NCBI GenBank assembly: GCA_030686995.1
Contig: JARVZY010002408.1
Coordinates: 310,001-374,000 of the forward strand
Reading direction: 5' to 3'
From: Artemisia argyi
Taxonomy: Eukaryota; Streptophyta; Magnoliopsida; Asterales; Asteraceae
Length of the DNA stretch: 64,000 nucleotides
Shown: positions 9,037 to 21,321 of the stretch, one piece after another
Layout of the letters: each line of letters opens with the position of its first letter
Numbering within the stretch: position 1 is the first letter of the stretch
Notes under the pieces: model-generated
Seen by the model: only the letters and a program-made list of their open reading frames with translations
The model's database searches: none
Told to the model about the DNA's origin: nothing
Program-made: the position numbers and the translations under genes

Positions 9037-12000
9037 CATCGCCTCCAATGTTACTGAAAAACACACAGTAAAAACACACTTCCACCATTTTCAAAATTCT
9101 TCCAAGTGTTTTTTTAAAAGAGAGCAACTGTTTGATTAGGTAACTGCGAATACGCGCTTTTGTTATTATTCTTTTAGAAATGGTTCGCCAATTACACAAG
9201 TTTCCATCTAAAATGGATGAGGACGAGCTGCGTCAGTTCTCCTCTGATTATTTCATTCCTCTTGACGTGCATCCGGTTGTACCGGAGGCCGACGCGTGCA
9301 TCGCGGATTTCCCTGAGGGAAAAATAGATTTATATACGCGCTTCTTTGAGTATGCGAACCAGTGCGTACCCATATCCTTATTCTTGAGAAATTTGCTCAA
9401 CCACTACCGCCTTCACATTTCCCAACCGCACTGTATAGGTGCGGCAAAAGTATCCAATTTTGAAATAAACTGTCGATTGCTTGCGGTCAACCCTACTGTT
9501 AACCTATTCCGTGCGTTTTACCGCACAACGTGGTCGCATGGATGGGTATCTTTTGCGAAGCGCGGTGGAAGCCTTCAGTGTTATACGGAGAAGGTGGATT
9601 CCCTTAAGGATTGGAGGGAAAAAAATTTCTGGGTAGATGATATAATATTTCCCTCGCCTTTTGAGTTTTATACTCAAGAGACGCTGCCAAGGGATGGGCG
9701 CCCCGTACCCAGTTCGTATAGCGCAGAGGATGCGGATACGATTAATGCCAACCGCATCCCCATTAACCCCTACCCTGAGGAGTTTTTGGTTCACATGGGG
9801 CTGAGTCGCAACTATTTCCATGGTTCTGACGAGGTGCCAACCTTCATTGATGAGAGCGGCCGGGGTGGGTGTTTGTCCCTTTTATTTGTTTGCTTCAAAT
9901 AACGTAAGTGTTCGTGTATATGTACTTTCAATAACTAATCTGTTTTTTGTTATTTGCTCATGTGTTGCGCAGAGATGGATTTGTTCGCCGTGGTGAAACT
10001 TGAGAAGCCAAAGCAGGTGACGGTGGGTGTGCATCCTCTGAGGGATAATGAGGAGCCACTTTTGGATGCTACTGCGGGACACCTAACTGTGTTGGCGCAA
10101 GCTGGTCCTGAAGATTCACCTCCCATGCTTGTGATGTCTGTGCAGAGCGTGCCTCCTACTAGGAGCCTTCTCATGTGGAGGAGTTACATACTGAGTCTTC
10201 TGACAGCGTGGAGGTGCTGGAGCCTGAGATTGTAGCGCAGGGTGTAAAGCGCACGGGAGAGGCTGATGGCGCTGGCACTTCCAAGAGGAGGCGCCATCTT
10301 ATCACGGATGAAGAGTCATCCGCAGAAGATGACACATCCGCCAGTGGCGCGGATAAGGAGATTGCAAAGCCTTCTACCCTTCTGTAAGTGATATCCATGT
10401 TTTCTCTTTCTTTTTATTTTTTTATTATTATTATTACTTGTCGTAATATGCTCTGACCTTCTACTTATGCTTTGTAGTGACCATGCTGTAGAGGGTGATG
10501 CGGCTTTTGTGGAAAGCGTGGTCCCTCCTCAGAATGCAAACGTCGAGGAGACAGTGAAGGTGGCTGGAGAAGTGTCTGCGCAGCAGTTATTGGAGGAGCT
10601 AGCTGTTGCTGCTGGGTGTCAGACTGAGTTGGTCACTCAGTTGAAGACGCGGTATGTTGAGGAGAGCAACAGCCTCGCACAGAAGGACGAGGAGGTTGCC
10701 CTGCTCCGTGCGCAGTTAGCTGATGCTCAAGCGGAGTTAGGGTCGGTCACGACGCATGCTGAGAAGGTCACTGATGAGAAGTTGACCATGATGGCTGATC
10801 TACATCATGCGCGCGGGGAGCTGCATCAGTTCAGGTCGAACCTTACTTGGGGGGTAAGGTATCTGGAGGAGAAAAAGGCTGAGCACTTCGGTCATATTGA
10901 TGAATTTCGCGCTCGCATGGAGAAAGCGCTGAAGGAGCAGGAGGACAAGCTGTGCAGCCTGAGTATAGAATACGATGAGGAGTTATATCCTCATCTTATG
11001 TCTTCAATCGCTGAGCGCAGGTATGTTTTGTATATTCCACCATGTTGTCTTACTATGTGTATTAATGTTCCTCTTTGCTTCTAATGCATCCTTTGTTTGC
11101 TTGTGTAGGTGGTTGATCAGTCATGGTTTGCGCCTGGCTGCGATGGGCACTTTAGAGTCCCCGGAGGTAGTAGAGACCTTTGGAAAGGTTGTTGAGTGCG
11201 CCGTGGAGCGTGGTAGGGCGCAAGCTATGGAGGAGCTTCATGAGGCAAAGATGCTGACCGTGGCCTTTGCTGAGGTGCCCGGCTATAAGGCGGACGCTTA
11301 TGACGAGCTAGTGAAGGCTATGGAGGGGATGAAGTTGCTTGAGCTTTCAGATATTGTGCGGCTGGAGCACTACCAGGATTACCCCATAAAGTTGATTATG
11401 GAGGGGTTAACCCTAGGGAGGCACATCTTGGAGGATGCGGAGGCTCAGCCAGACTTTTTTCTAAAGCCTGACGAGTCACAGCTGCAGGTTCCAGTTTTTG
11501 CGCAGCCGCGTGATATATTGAACCCCTTCGTTCTTGAGAAGGAGGTTCCCCTGAAGGAAGTCTTGGAACTTCATGCGGAGAGGGCGGCCAAGAAAAAAGG
11601 TGTTAAGGGAAAGGCCATCCTATGTGGTGTAGGTGTCACAACTCGTAATTTCAGGTCCTTTTTCAAACGTCGAAATTTCATTATTCATCTTGGAAGTTAC
11701 TATTCATCCATTACTATTCACCGATCACTATTCATCATTTTGCTATTCATCGTTTTCGGAGTTAGTTTGAGATTCCGAGAAGCGTTCGAAAATTTTACTA
11801 TTCATATGACACTATTTATTCCCGGAAGGAAATCACTATTCATGATTGTCGTTCATCATTTCGTAAATCTAGTTTATGGGTATTCAAATTGGCGTAACCA
11901 GTTTCGTTTAACTGCGAATTCCTGCATCATCAGTAGGGATACGTCTTATAGACTGGAGTAGTCTATATATCATCAGTAACGTCATCAACACTTTAGGCCC

Positions 12001-14048
12001 TACACGGATATGCATTATTTTAATTTACGTATGCTTAATTTGTAATTAACGTTACCAGTCTATTTTTACTACGAACGTATATCCAATACTCCCGATTACG
12101 ATCCTAATATATTTTAATACTCGTTATAATAATATAAAAATTATATTATTAATTTGCCCGGTGTTTTGAAACCGTTTACCATATTTTCCGGTAAACGACT
12201 ATAATTATGTCGAACCACGATATCTCAACCCGATAAATATTTTAACACCCGATTCTCATCAGGAAAGTAATTTCAGAATTTTTACAACGTCGTCATATTT
12301 TATTTGGTACAGTTAAACTTTATTTCTAACAAACTCGGTACCCGGTATCACCTAAAACTAATAATATCTAACAATATCAACACAATATCTAACAAAAGTC
12401 TTCACATTTTCTTCCACCCCTTGAAATTGTTGGGCCCCCGCTCCCCCCTTTCCTTAAAATATGGATCTTGCCCCCAAGCAAATGCACATGCTTTCCTTTT
12501 TCTAACCAATATCTACATTTCAATCTTACACATTTATTTTCCTAACAAAAACAACTAACTAAAAACTTGCTCTCATCTCTTCCATCTCTCCATGTGTATG
12601 GATCGGCCAAGAAAAACAAGAAGGAAGAATCCATAAGTTTTCAAGAATCAAGTGTTTAATCAACTCCTAGTTATGATCTAGTTAGGGTTTTGTGGTAAAA
12701 ACCCTGGGTTATTATACATTTTCTCATCAAATCACTCCAATATTGCAAGTAAGCTTTAAAAATATCTTTATGATCCTTTAATACGTTCATTTAGTTTATA
12801 TGTTTATGTATTTTCAAGATATACTAGTTGGTAATGCAACTTACTTATGTTTTAGATACCACTTTGCACATAAACTATCTTTAACACTAGATCTATAAAT
12901 TTCACTAGTAATCTCATGAGATCCACCAAGGTTGTTGATGTTTAGGACCCCATGACACCCTAAGAAGGTGTATGGTAGGATTGAGTATTTGTGGAGTTGA
13001 TTTGAGATATTTTGGTTAAGTTTTGAACAAGCCTTGAACTAGAAAAGTTGATTTTCCAAACTATATATAAGGTTCTGTCCATTTTTGTAAAATCTGGAAA
13101 GATCAGGGGTTTCCAGGTAACATTGGGTTAAAGAATCAGAAAATACTTTCAAAAACAAAGCTATGGGCGAAAGAACGGATTAAAACGAGTTTATAACGAA
13201 GGAGATATGATTTTTGCAAGTTTAACGACGAAAACTATTTTCTGAAAATGTATTTGCTGTTGGACGAATTTCGACGGACAAAAAGAGGCGTTAGACGTAA
13301 TCTATAGTAGCCGAACTACTGAAAATATATTAGTATATACGATTTCAGGGATATAAAGAACGTAGAAAACGAGCTTATAAATTGACAGCTTTTGGTAATA
13401 AAAGTTGCTAAGTGTTGAAAACTATATTTTCAAGTAACGACATTGAAAGCCATATTTCTTAACCGCCGAGACCCGTATGGTCAAAAGTTAAATGACATGA
13501 CTTCTAGACATTGTTGCAAGGTTTTCGAAAACGCCGAGCTTGACCAGTAACACTTAACGTAAAATATTTTGCGACTAGTTTTGCGAGACCCTTTTGGTCA
13601 TATTTTCAAGTTATGAAAAGTGTCATTTTACGACGAAAATACTATACTTACCGATAAAACACAAAACGGGGATCGTGGAGTACCGTTTCAACGTATTTAC
13701 ATGGAAAGTGGTTATTAACTTAACGAGACGTCAAAAATGTATTTTTCGACGATAAACGTTATTTTCAAATTTCACGAGTGGTATCGATAACATACGTAAT
13801 TGCATGTGTAGCATCATTTCATTTCTTACATTAGAGACTATTATTCATATTAGGTTGCGGTTAGAGATCGTGCCTCATTTCAGTATATCTACTTTTGTCA
13901 TCGTAGCTATCGCACCAGGTGAGTCATAGCCCCTACTCTTTTAATTGTTTTGTAAACTCTTTGGGGGAGAATACATGCTCGTTTTACTTAAACGCATTAC
14001 TCGTTTTACATGGTTGATTACTCAAATATTTTCAGCTTTACCTAAATA

Positions 14049-14156
14049 TATGTTTGATCACCTGCATTTTATTGGTATGTTTGATTACCTGTATTTCTTT
14101 GGTATGTTTGATTACCTGCATTTTATTAGTATGTTTGATTACTTGCATTTCATGGG
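14049..14156 (+). repeat. Tandem repeat, 4 x 27 bp
   Basis: Four consecutive 27-base units of the form TATGTTTGATTACCTGCATT plus TTATTGG, with one to four differences each, inside the solo LTR. The ORFs crossing it are artefacts of the repeat. Confidence 0.85.
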
Positions 14157-14214
14157 ATTTGTCATCCTTGTTTATATGACCTCATGGTCACCAATTGTTC
14201 ATATATGTCAAATG

Positions 14215-14630
14215 TAGTATTGTGGTTTCCCCAGTTGGCTGTGATGTCAAACGTATTGTGGTTTCCCCACTTGGCTGTGATGTCAAACGTAATACTGTTG
14301 TTTTCCTACTTGACTGATTTATCATATGACCTCATTGTAATATTGTGGTTTCCCCACTTGGTTGTGATGTCAAACGTATTGTTGTGGTTTCCCCACTTGG
14401 CTGTGATGTCAAACGTATTGCGGTTTTCCCACTTGGCTGTGATGTCAAACGTAATATTGTGGTTTCCCCACTTGACTGTGATGTCAAACGTAATATTGTT
14501 GTTTCCCTACTAGACTTATTTACATGACCTCATTGTCATTGTTGTTTACCTGGCGACATTGTCAGACTTATTTACATGACCTCATTGTCATTATTGTTTA
14601 CCTGGCTACATTATCAGCTTTGTCAAAAAT
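14215..14630 (+). repeat. Minisatellite of about 37-42 bp units plus a 53-bp duplication
   Basis: About seven units built on TTGTGGTTTCCCCACTTGGC followed by TGTGATGTCAAACGTA occupy 14215-14515. From about 14516 a second unit (TTATTTACATGACCTCATTG then TCATTGTTGTTTACCTGG) occurs twice. Both lie in the solo LTR. Confidence 0.8.
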
Positions 14631-15366
14631 TGCTTATATGGCCTCATTGTTAAAATTATTTATATAGCAGTTTTGCTATATTTATCTTTGAATCTAGATA
14701 CAAGTATTGCTTTTGTTCACATAACTAAATCATATTTGGTAGTGGGTCGTAAACACACAGGTTCCAAGTCTTTTATGGCGGGACTTGGAACTGAGTGGAT
14801 TTACGAGGCCTTTGCTGGGAAATCTTCATTCATATACATTAAATTCTTTTTCACAAGACTCTATGAACTCACCAACCTAGTGTTGACACTTTAGCATGTA
14901 CTTTCAGGTATTAAGCAATGGCACACTACTGGAGGTTTTGGCAGGGCATGGCATGGTCATAGAAGACTCTGATTATTCATTTGGGGACCGTTTTAAACTA
15001 TTTTAAGGGCCAACTTCAGCACTATTTTTAACAATGTAAATTAAACACTTTTGGTTTAACGATTTTATTCTAAATGATTGAAATGAAAACCATTTTACAC
15101 TTGTTTTGTAATACCAATTGAGTTACACCCCAGCTATATGTATGCTTCCGCTGGACCCGATTTTGGGGGAGTGACAGTAGGCACTGCGCATATCCCCAGA
15201 TCAGATGGAGTTGCGGTCAGCGTGGCGACCGTATCGCCTAAGGATGCGTTACTTTTGAGGAAGCTCCAAGAGGCTGGAAGCTCCGCTGCCCCCGAACATA
15301 GTCCTGAGCACCGTCATAGTGTGTAGATATAGGCTTTTGTAACTTGTAAATGTATAGCATTGTATA

Positions 15367-15372
15367 AATAAA
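15367..15372 (+). terminator. AATAAA poly(A) signal of the Tat antisense gene
   Basis: AATAAA 41 bases after the stop codon at 15326, in an AT-rich trailer. It completes a gene-like unit opposite to the Tat gag-pol. Confidence 0.5.
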
Positions 15373-15992
15373 AAATTATATCTTTTGTTTGCATGTTATG
15401 GTATCCGTTCTTAAATTGTTATCCTTTGTGTAAAAAGATCAATTAAGATACTCGTTTGGAACCTATATTTAAATTAAGTGCGTGACATAAAAATAAATCA
15501 TAAATATGAAAATAGACTTGCATTATCTTTTCAAAGTCTTATTAAATGACCAAGAGTCTTGGCTCATAATTTGCTAAGCCTGTACAGTGTACGTGATATT
15601 GCACATCCTTCATGGGATGCATATGGAAAACTTACTTCAACGACTTGAAGGTAAGGCGCTTAGCAAGGATGCATGATCCAATGTTGATGGGTTTGCAACC
15701 CTCTTACTCAACGAGTTAGTTAGTAGGTTTACTCATCATTTCTGCCATCGTGGGTCTTAATAAGTGCATGCACGCCATGTAGGCAAAATATAAAATGACA
15801 ATATTGAAACGTAATCAACATATACGCAATAAAGTAAAGTTTGTTATGGAGTTAGCTAGAAACCACAATGTTTTAGTAATACTTGCAAGTTTTAAAAGAC
15901 AATTCCTAAGAAAGAAAAGAAAATTTAAAGATAAACATTTATTAGGCGCGTACTAAAGTGCGAAGTTATCTGTTTGTGGGCCGTAGCCTTTC
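15373..15992. other. Non-coding spacer between Tat pol and antisense gene
   Basis: No coding frame or repeat recognised. It lies between the convergent 3' ends of the Tat integrase (minus) and the antisense gene (plus). Confidence 0.5.
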
Positions 15993-16912
15993 CTAAAGAT
16001 AGCATCTTTTGAGATTGCTGATACTCCAAGTGCGCGCCAGCTCGTGACCTTCCATATCGCGCAACTTGTATGCACCATTACCTAGTGCATCCGTGACCTC
16101 ATAGGGTCCTTCCCATTTGGGTCCAAGCTTGCCTGTGTCTTCTGCGTGGCTTGCATCATTAGCGCGGTATACAAAGTATCCTGGCCTGAAAGAAGTGTGT
16201 TTGACCTTCGAATCATAATACTTCTTCATCTTTGCTTTAGCCTTTGCTTCGCGTATAGTTGCGCGTTCACGCCTTTCTTCCAGCAAGTCCAAGTCTATGC
16301 GCCGCTCCTCATCATTTGTTGTGACGTTTATCTCCGCTGTACGTATAGTTGGCATTCCAATTTCGGCTGGTACGACAGCTTCTGTTCCATAGACAAGAGA
16401 AAATGGTGTGTCTCCGGTACTGGTTTTGATTGTGGTGCGGTGCGCCCATAAAACATGTGACAATTCGTCCACCCATTTTCCTTTGTGTCTATCAAGGCGC
16501 ACTTTTATCCCTTCGCCTAAACTGCGCGTTCGACCAAGCCATTGGTTTGTAGATGTTTTACTGAAGCAAAGTGTTGTGTGATGTTCAATTGTGCGCACCA
16601 ATCTTTGAATGGGTTATCGCAGAATTGTTTTCCGTTATGTGAGATAATTTCCCCTGGTAGTCCGAAGCGACACACAATATTGTCCCATAAAAAGCGTTTT
16701 ACTTGGTTTCCAGTGATACTCACTACTGCTTTTGCCTCAATCCACTTTGTAAAGTAGTCTATGGCTACTATGAGGAATTTCAGCCCTCCCGCTGCAACTG
16801 GGAAGGGGCCTGCGATGTCGATGCCCCATTTATAGAATAACCATGGTGAGGTAATGGGGGTTAGCTCTTGTTGTGGTTGGCGCGGAATTGGCCTGTGTAC
16901 TTGGCAATTACT
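15993..16912 (-). pseudogene. pol: Tat integrase core and C-terminal domain
   Basis: Minus-strand fragments give the integrase core with GIDIAGPFP (first Asp), SHNGKQF (second catalytic position is His where Asp is expected) and ASVKHLQTNGLVERA (Glu). They continue into KVRLDRHKGKWVDELSHVLW and the C-terminal KYYDSKV...GKLGPKWEGPYEV. At least one frame change near 16517-16600 separates the two main frames, and there are further stops upstream near 16910. The first part encodes recombination of element DNA into the host. The loss of a catalytic Asp and the frame breaks make it inactive. Confidence 0.8.
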
Positions 16913-17905
16913 TTATTTTTTTATCATATCTCGCGCGTCACGGTGCATAGTAGGCCAATAATATCCTGATCGCAGAGCGCGCGCCACAATGGACCGTGGT
17001 CCCGAGTGCATGCTACATGATCCAGCGTGAATTTCTCGGAGTACATAATCTGCTTGAAGAGGTCCAACACATTGGAGCCAAGGTTGTAGGAATGAACGTC
17101 GATATAGGACGCCATCTCGTAGTTCAAATCTCTGCGCTGTGCACCGTACTCTTCGAGCGTCCTTTTGATCTTGTGGTAAGATTCCTTTGCAAATAAATTC
17201 GATGATAGGTGTCATCCACGTGGGATCCTGTTCTTCTATCACCGTGGATACTTCCATCTCCAAGATTGACTTATTTTTTAGAGTTTCTACCAATACCTGT
17301 TTTGATAGGTGCACAAAGCTTGTAGATGCGATCTTGCTAAGCGCGTCAGCTTTCCTTTTGTCTCCTCTAGGTACTTGTTTGATTGTGAACCTATCAAAGC
17401 TCTGATTTAAAGACTTTGTTTTTTCAAGGTATTGGATCATATGTTCATCCTTGGCTTCATATTCACCTAACACATGGTTAGCTACTAGCCTGGAATCCAC
17501 GTTTACCTCCAGGTTGCGTACACCCATTTGAATTGCAATACGCAGTCCAGCGAGTAGGGCTTCGTATTCTGCCTCATTGTTTGTGGCTGTGAATTCGAAG
17601 CGCAGTGCGTAGGTGAACTCCATTCCTTCTGGATTAGTAAGGATAAGGCCTGTGCCTGATCCATCCATGCATGAGGATCCGTTTGTGAATAGAATCCAAG
17701 GTTCTTGTAACTCTGTCTTACTTGTTGAAGTTGGAGTATCGGTATCTGGCTTTTCAACAATAAAGTCAGCTAATATCTGCCCCTTGATTGCAGTGCGTGA
17801 TATATACGAGATGTTATACTCGCTCAACAACACACTCCACTTTTGTAGCCGTCCTGATGCGTCAGGTTTAGAGATAACTTGTTTGATTGGCTCGTCCGTG
17901 ATCAC
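16913..17905 (-). pseudogene. pol: Tat RNase H pair and integrase zinc finger
   Basis: A frame of 330 codons. It covers the end of the first RNase H and connection (LQKWSVLLSEYNISYISRT), then the second, archaeal-type RNase H diagnostic of Tat elements (LFTNGSSCMDGSGTGLIL, NNEAEYEALLAGL, VNVDSRLVANHV), and the integrase HHCC region (HAGSCSMHSGPRS). The usual first catalytic Asp of the second RNase H (TDGSS) is Asn here (TNGSS). Confidence 0.75.
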
Positions 17906-17959
17906 AGCTTTTGGGTGTGCCTGAAAGTACCAGCGCAGTCTTTTAGCTGCGAATACTAG

Positions 17960-18710
17960 AGCTAAGACCAGTTTTTCCCTGGTCGCGGCGCGACAAGTTT
18001 AGGGAGTGATGCCAGGTGCTGTTTTAGCTGTTGGAAGGCTTCTTCTGCTTCCTCAGTCCAACGAAAGTCTCCCTTTTTTGTTCACTTCGTGAGTGTTTTA
18101 AAGAGAGGGAGTGATTTGTCTGCTGACTTAGATAAAAAAAAAACGGTTTAGCCCAGCTAGCTTTCCGTTTAATGACTAGACTTCTTTCAATGTGCGCGGT
18201 GAGGGAAGATTGATGACAAGGTCATCAACGTAGACTTCCAAGTTGCGGCCTACTTGTTTTTCAAAAGCCATGTCCACCAATCACTGGTATGTTGCGCCTG
18301 CGTTCTTTAGACCAAAGGGCATTTTTGTATAGCAAAAGACCCCTTGACTCGTGTGAAAGGCTGTTTTTTCTTTATCTTCTTCAGCCATCTGAATTTGGTG
18401 GTATCCTTTGTACGTATCTAGGAAGCACTTAAAGGGATATCCACACAGAGATTCTACCTTCCAGTCTATCTCTGGTAGTGGGTAGCAGTCCTATGGACAT
18501 GCTTTATTGAGGTCAGTGAAGTCCACGCACATCCTCCAACTGCCATCACTCTTCTTGACCATTACTGGATTGGAAAGCCAGTCGAGATAGTAGACTTCGC
18601 GCATAATACCTGCGTCTACGAGTTTATTTACTTCCTCCAGGATGGCTTTTGCGCGATCTGGAGTCTGGCCGCGCTTCTTCTGTCGTACAGGGGGATATCC
18701 TTGTCAGATT
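17960..18710 (-). pseudogene. pol: Tat reverse transcriptase, broken
   Basis: Read across stops in the minus strand: DAGIMREVYYLDWLSNPVMV, SWRMCVDFTDLNKACP, CFLDTYKGYHQIQM, KTAFHTSQGVFCYTKMPFGL and VYVDDLV, the core palm and YVDD motifs of a gypsy reverse transcriptase. In-frame stops and an indel interrupt it, and the region after the YVDD is poorly preserved. Confidence 0.75.
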
Positions 18711-20173
18711 TGTAGCTTGTGCTCTGTAATAGAGCGTGGCACTCCAGTCATGTGCTTCGGTTCCCACGCAAAGATGCTTAGGTTCTTTTGCAAGAGTGCG
18801 CACACAGCTGCTTTACCTTTGTCAGATAAAGATCCTCCAATCGATATTTTTTTATCTGTGTAATCAGGATGAATGGCGACCTTGAAGTTTGGTACTTTTG
18901 CTGCGCACTGTTCTGAAATATGCTCCTCCTCACTAGTCACCGCGCTACATTCCTTAAGCGGCACCCTGGTATTGTAGAGGGTGACAATCCCTCCTTCTAC
19001 TGGAAATTTGAGCATCCCGTGTGCTGTGGATGGTACAGCGCGCATGGATGATATTCCTGATCTCCCAATGATACCGTTGTATGGCGACGGAGACTTGATT
19101 ATCATGAAGTTTATCCATTTTGCTGTAGAGTGTTGTTCATCGCCCACCACTACAAGTAATCGCAGTTGCCCCATAGGCCATATCTTTTCTCTTGTAAAGC
19201 CAGTCAGCGACGTCGTGGCCGGTATTAACTGACTTTGTATCTCAGGTCGTAGCCTTTTGAAGCAATGCTCATATTGGATGTCTGCGGATGCCCCTCCATC
19301 GATATACATGCGGCGAATCTCATGTCCCCCAGTATGTATCTCGATGGTTAGTGGCTCTACTACTGCGTTGTCCGCAGCTAGAGTGGGGAAGGATATCTCG
19401 TTCTCCGAAGAGAATTTTTTGCTGACTTTTTGCTTTGTTTTGCGCTGCCATGACTGTATCATGTAGATGATATCCGCTTTATCTTTTGAAGATTCTTCTT
19501 TACCTCCGTTCTTTTGTTTGTCCTTCCCTTCTTTAATGTTTTTAACGAGGTGATCCATTCTACCCTCCTTTACTAATTTGTCAATTAGTTGTCTTAGCTG
19601 GACACACTCATTGGTGGTATGGCCCTTTTGTCCATGGTATTCGCAAAATCCGTTCCCTATTCGCTTGTCCTCTGGGGTGCGCATTGGTGGTGGTTTTGGG
19701 AAGTTTGCACCTTCTGTTACAAATATTTCCCTCGGGGTCTTTGTAAGGGGTGTATACTTGTCATTATCTCGTCCACTTCCCTGACTGCGATAATTCTTGC
19801 TGCGATTGCTGCTCTGATCATTGGATTGTCTCCTAGGCTGTTCTTGCTGCCTATAATTTGAGTAGCTTTTTTTACTGTCCGCAGCGGCTGCCTCTCCTTG
19901 GATGAAGGATCTTGTGCACTTCATTAGCTCATCGAATGTTTGGGGAACCTTGTCGTTTAACTTTTGAATGAGTTCAGGGTTGTTAATCCCATTCATGAAC
20001 CCTGAAATTTTTAGGACTTCGGGACACACTTTGACATGTATACACTCATCTTTGAAGCGTTCCACATAAGCACTGGTTGATTCCCCCTGGCGCTCTTTTA
20101 CTCTGGCTAATCCAACAGGGTTTTTAGCACACTTCTTTCTTTGGGTGAAGTTTAAGCGGAATGCTTTTCGCAA
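18704..20173 (-). pseudogene. gag-pro: Tat gag C-terminus and aspartic protease
   Basis: 489-codon minus-strand frame. It starts in the gag capsid tail (SAYVERFKDECIHVKVCPEV, GFMNGINNPELIQKL), passes through a basic Gln/Arg/Ser linker, a CX2HX-type motif (CEYHGQKGHTTNEC), and then protease with YIDGGASADI (Asp-Gly-Gly). A long tail follows (YNGIIGRSGISSMRAVPST) to the start of reverse transcriptase. The frame is open from near 20173 to 18704. Gag upstream is in another frame. Confidence 0.8.
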
Positions 20174-21050
20174 CTATTCGAACCCATCTATGCTCCTTCA
20201 TGGAAGTTTGCTAAACCAAGTCCGCGCATTCCCTACTAATGTGGAGTTAAACATATGACACCACACAGGTTGTGGCCAATTTTCGATAGTAGCAACGGAT
20301 TCGAAAAATTTTAAGTGGTCATCCGGATCACCCATTCCATCATATGTTTTAACATTAGTGGGCATGCGCCTTCTCTTATGATTGGAGTAATCGCTGATGC
20401 GTCGTGTAAATGCATCAACTTTCTGGCGATGCCACGGAAGAGATATGTCTTCGTCTTCTTCCTCGCGACGTCTTCCTCTAGACTTCCAGTGTCCTGTTTC
20501 TTTATCCTCGTTGTCCAAGGAGTCACTGGAGGATGAGTAATTTCTTTTGCGGTGCTTGCGCGCGGCTTCCTTCAGAGGAAGAGCTTGAGGGGCTTTCACT
20601 TGGGGAAGTTCTCATCCCTAATCTGTCATGAATTCTTTTGCTTCCCGACCTGGAGGAGCCTTCGCTTGGTGAATGTTGACGTCCAAGTCTGTCTTGTATC
20701 CTTCGACTACCAAGTCTGGAATGAACATTGGTGCGCCTCTCGCCATCTTCATATTCCTCTGAGTACTGTGAGTCAGATACTGTACCAAGTCTATCATGGA
20801 TAGTGGTACGTCTTTCGTTATTTTCGTGTTCGGGACCAAAGTTGAGCCGGGCTTGCAGGCTCATACTTGACCTTCTCCTTGCCTCTTCTTGCATGAGGAC
20901 GTTTAGAGTTTCGTAATTTTGGGACACAAAATTACTTAGAGTTAAGTCAGGTGCGTCCTCATCCGCTGCAATGATTTCTGCCTCCACATTAGGCGCCCTA
21001 TCTCGGTTTGGTGCGCCAGGTGGCACAGTGTTGTCCACTATAGGTTCCAT
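20174..21050 (-). pseudogene. gag: Tat gag N-terminal part with IHDRLG repeats
   Basis: Two overlapping minus-strand frames (20523-21050 and 20198-20599) make one gag N-terminus starting MEPIVDNTVPPGAP. Four copies of a short motif, IHDRLG/VHSRLG/IQDRLG/IHDRLG, are spaced in a Ser/Arg-rich region. The second frame continues with the capsid start (MPTNVKTYDGMGDPDDHLKF, FNSTLVGNARTWFSKLP). A frame change near 20560 and stops near 20195 break it. Confidence 0.75.
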
Positions 21051-21321
21051 TTGGTGGGGAGTGTTGAAGAGAGTGCGCTGAAGTTCTTCAACGCTTGGGG
21101 ACCACTGTGGTGGCTTGAGTAGTTCTTGTAGGCAATTCTACCGCCGGGAGAGGTAGGGTTGGTCCCGTTTCTTGGTGACCAGACGCACTGGTTGTTCCAG
21201 AGGCCTGCCTAGAGGTCGAATCTAGAGGGTTCTTCCTCTGGGTGTCACGTGTTTATCCCAACTACGGAGTCCGCTGGCTTGAGTTTTTGTTCTTCGTCAT
21301 TCTAGTTCTTAGTTCTTAGTG

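Larger units (their letters stand above)
11634..15127 (+). repeat. Solo LTR, chromovirus (Tekay/Del)-like
   Basis: Non-coding 3.5 kb block that splits the last part of the antisense gene. It starts TGTCACAACTC and ends GAGTTACA, the TG..CA ends and roughly inverted tips typical of large Tekay-type LTRs. The length also fits that group. It holds three tandem-repeat patches (14049-14630). No gag-pol is present, so it is a solo LTR or remnant. A clean 5-base target duplication was not found at these boundaries, so the ends may be off by several bases. Confidence 0.55.
9180..15326 (+). pseudogene. Antisense spliced gene of Tat element (gypsy-type putative transposase family)
   Basis: Starts at ATG 9180. 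Exon 1 9180-9864 carries the domain annotated in plants as 'putative transposase, gypsy type' (SHGWVSFAKR). The intron 9865-9972 joins in frame to EMDLFAVV. Exon 2 (9973-10383) has one frame change near 10161-10175 and a basic, nuclear-signal-like KRTGEADGAGTSKRRR. The intron 10384-10477 (GTAAGT...TTGTAG) joins LL to DHAVEG. Exon 3 10478-11020 is coiled coil (LVTQLKTRYVEESNSL onward). The intron 11021-11108 joins AERR to WLISHGLRLA. Exon 4 runs to about 11633. The remaining C-terminus (TVGTAHIPRSDG to a stop at 15326) resumes after a 3.5 kb LTR insertion. The gene is opposite to gag-pol of its element. All three introns have GT..AG ends. Function unproven; broken here by the insertion and the frame change. 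Confidence 0.7.

Noticed and set aside
9180..11633. A host gene with introns
   Set aside because: Although it has promoter and splice signals, it lies inside a Tat element opposite to its gag-pol and belongs to a retroelement-linked protein family, so it is annotated as an element gene.
11109..11961. Continuation of the exon 4 ORF to 11961
   Set aside because: Beyond about 11633 the frame runs into the inserted LTR; the low-complexity Phe/Ile-rich tail is chance coding.
13945..14527. Three plus ORFs with repeated Met-Phe-Asp-Tyr or Val-Val-Ser-Pro-Leu peptides
   Set aside because: They are translations of tandem repeats inside a non-coding solo LTR.
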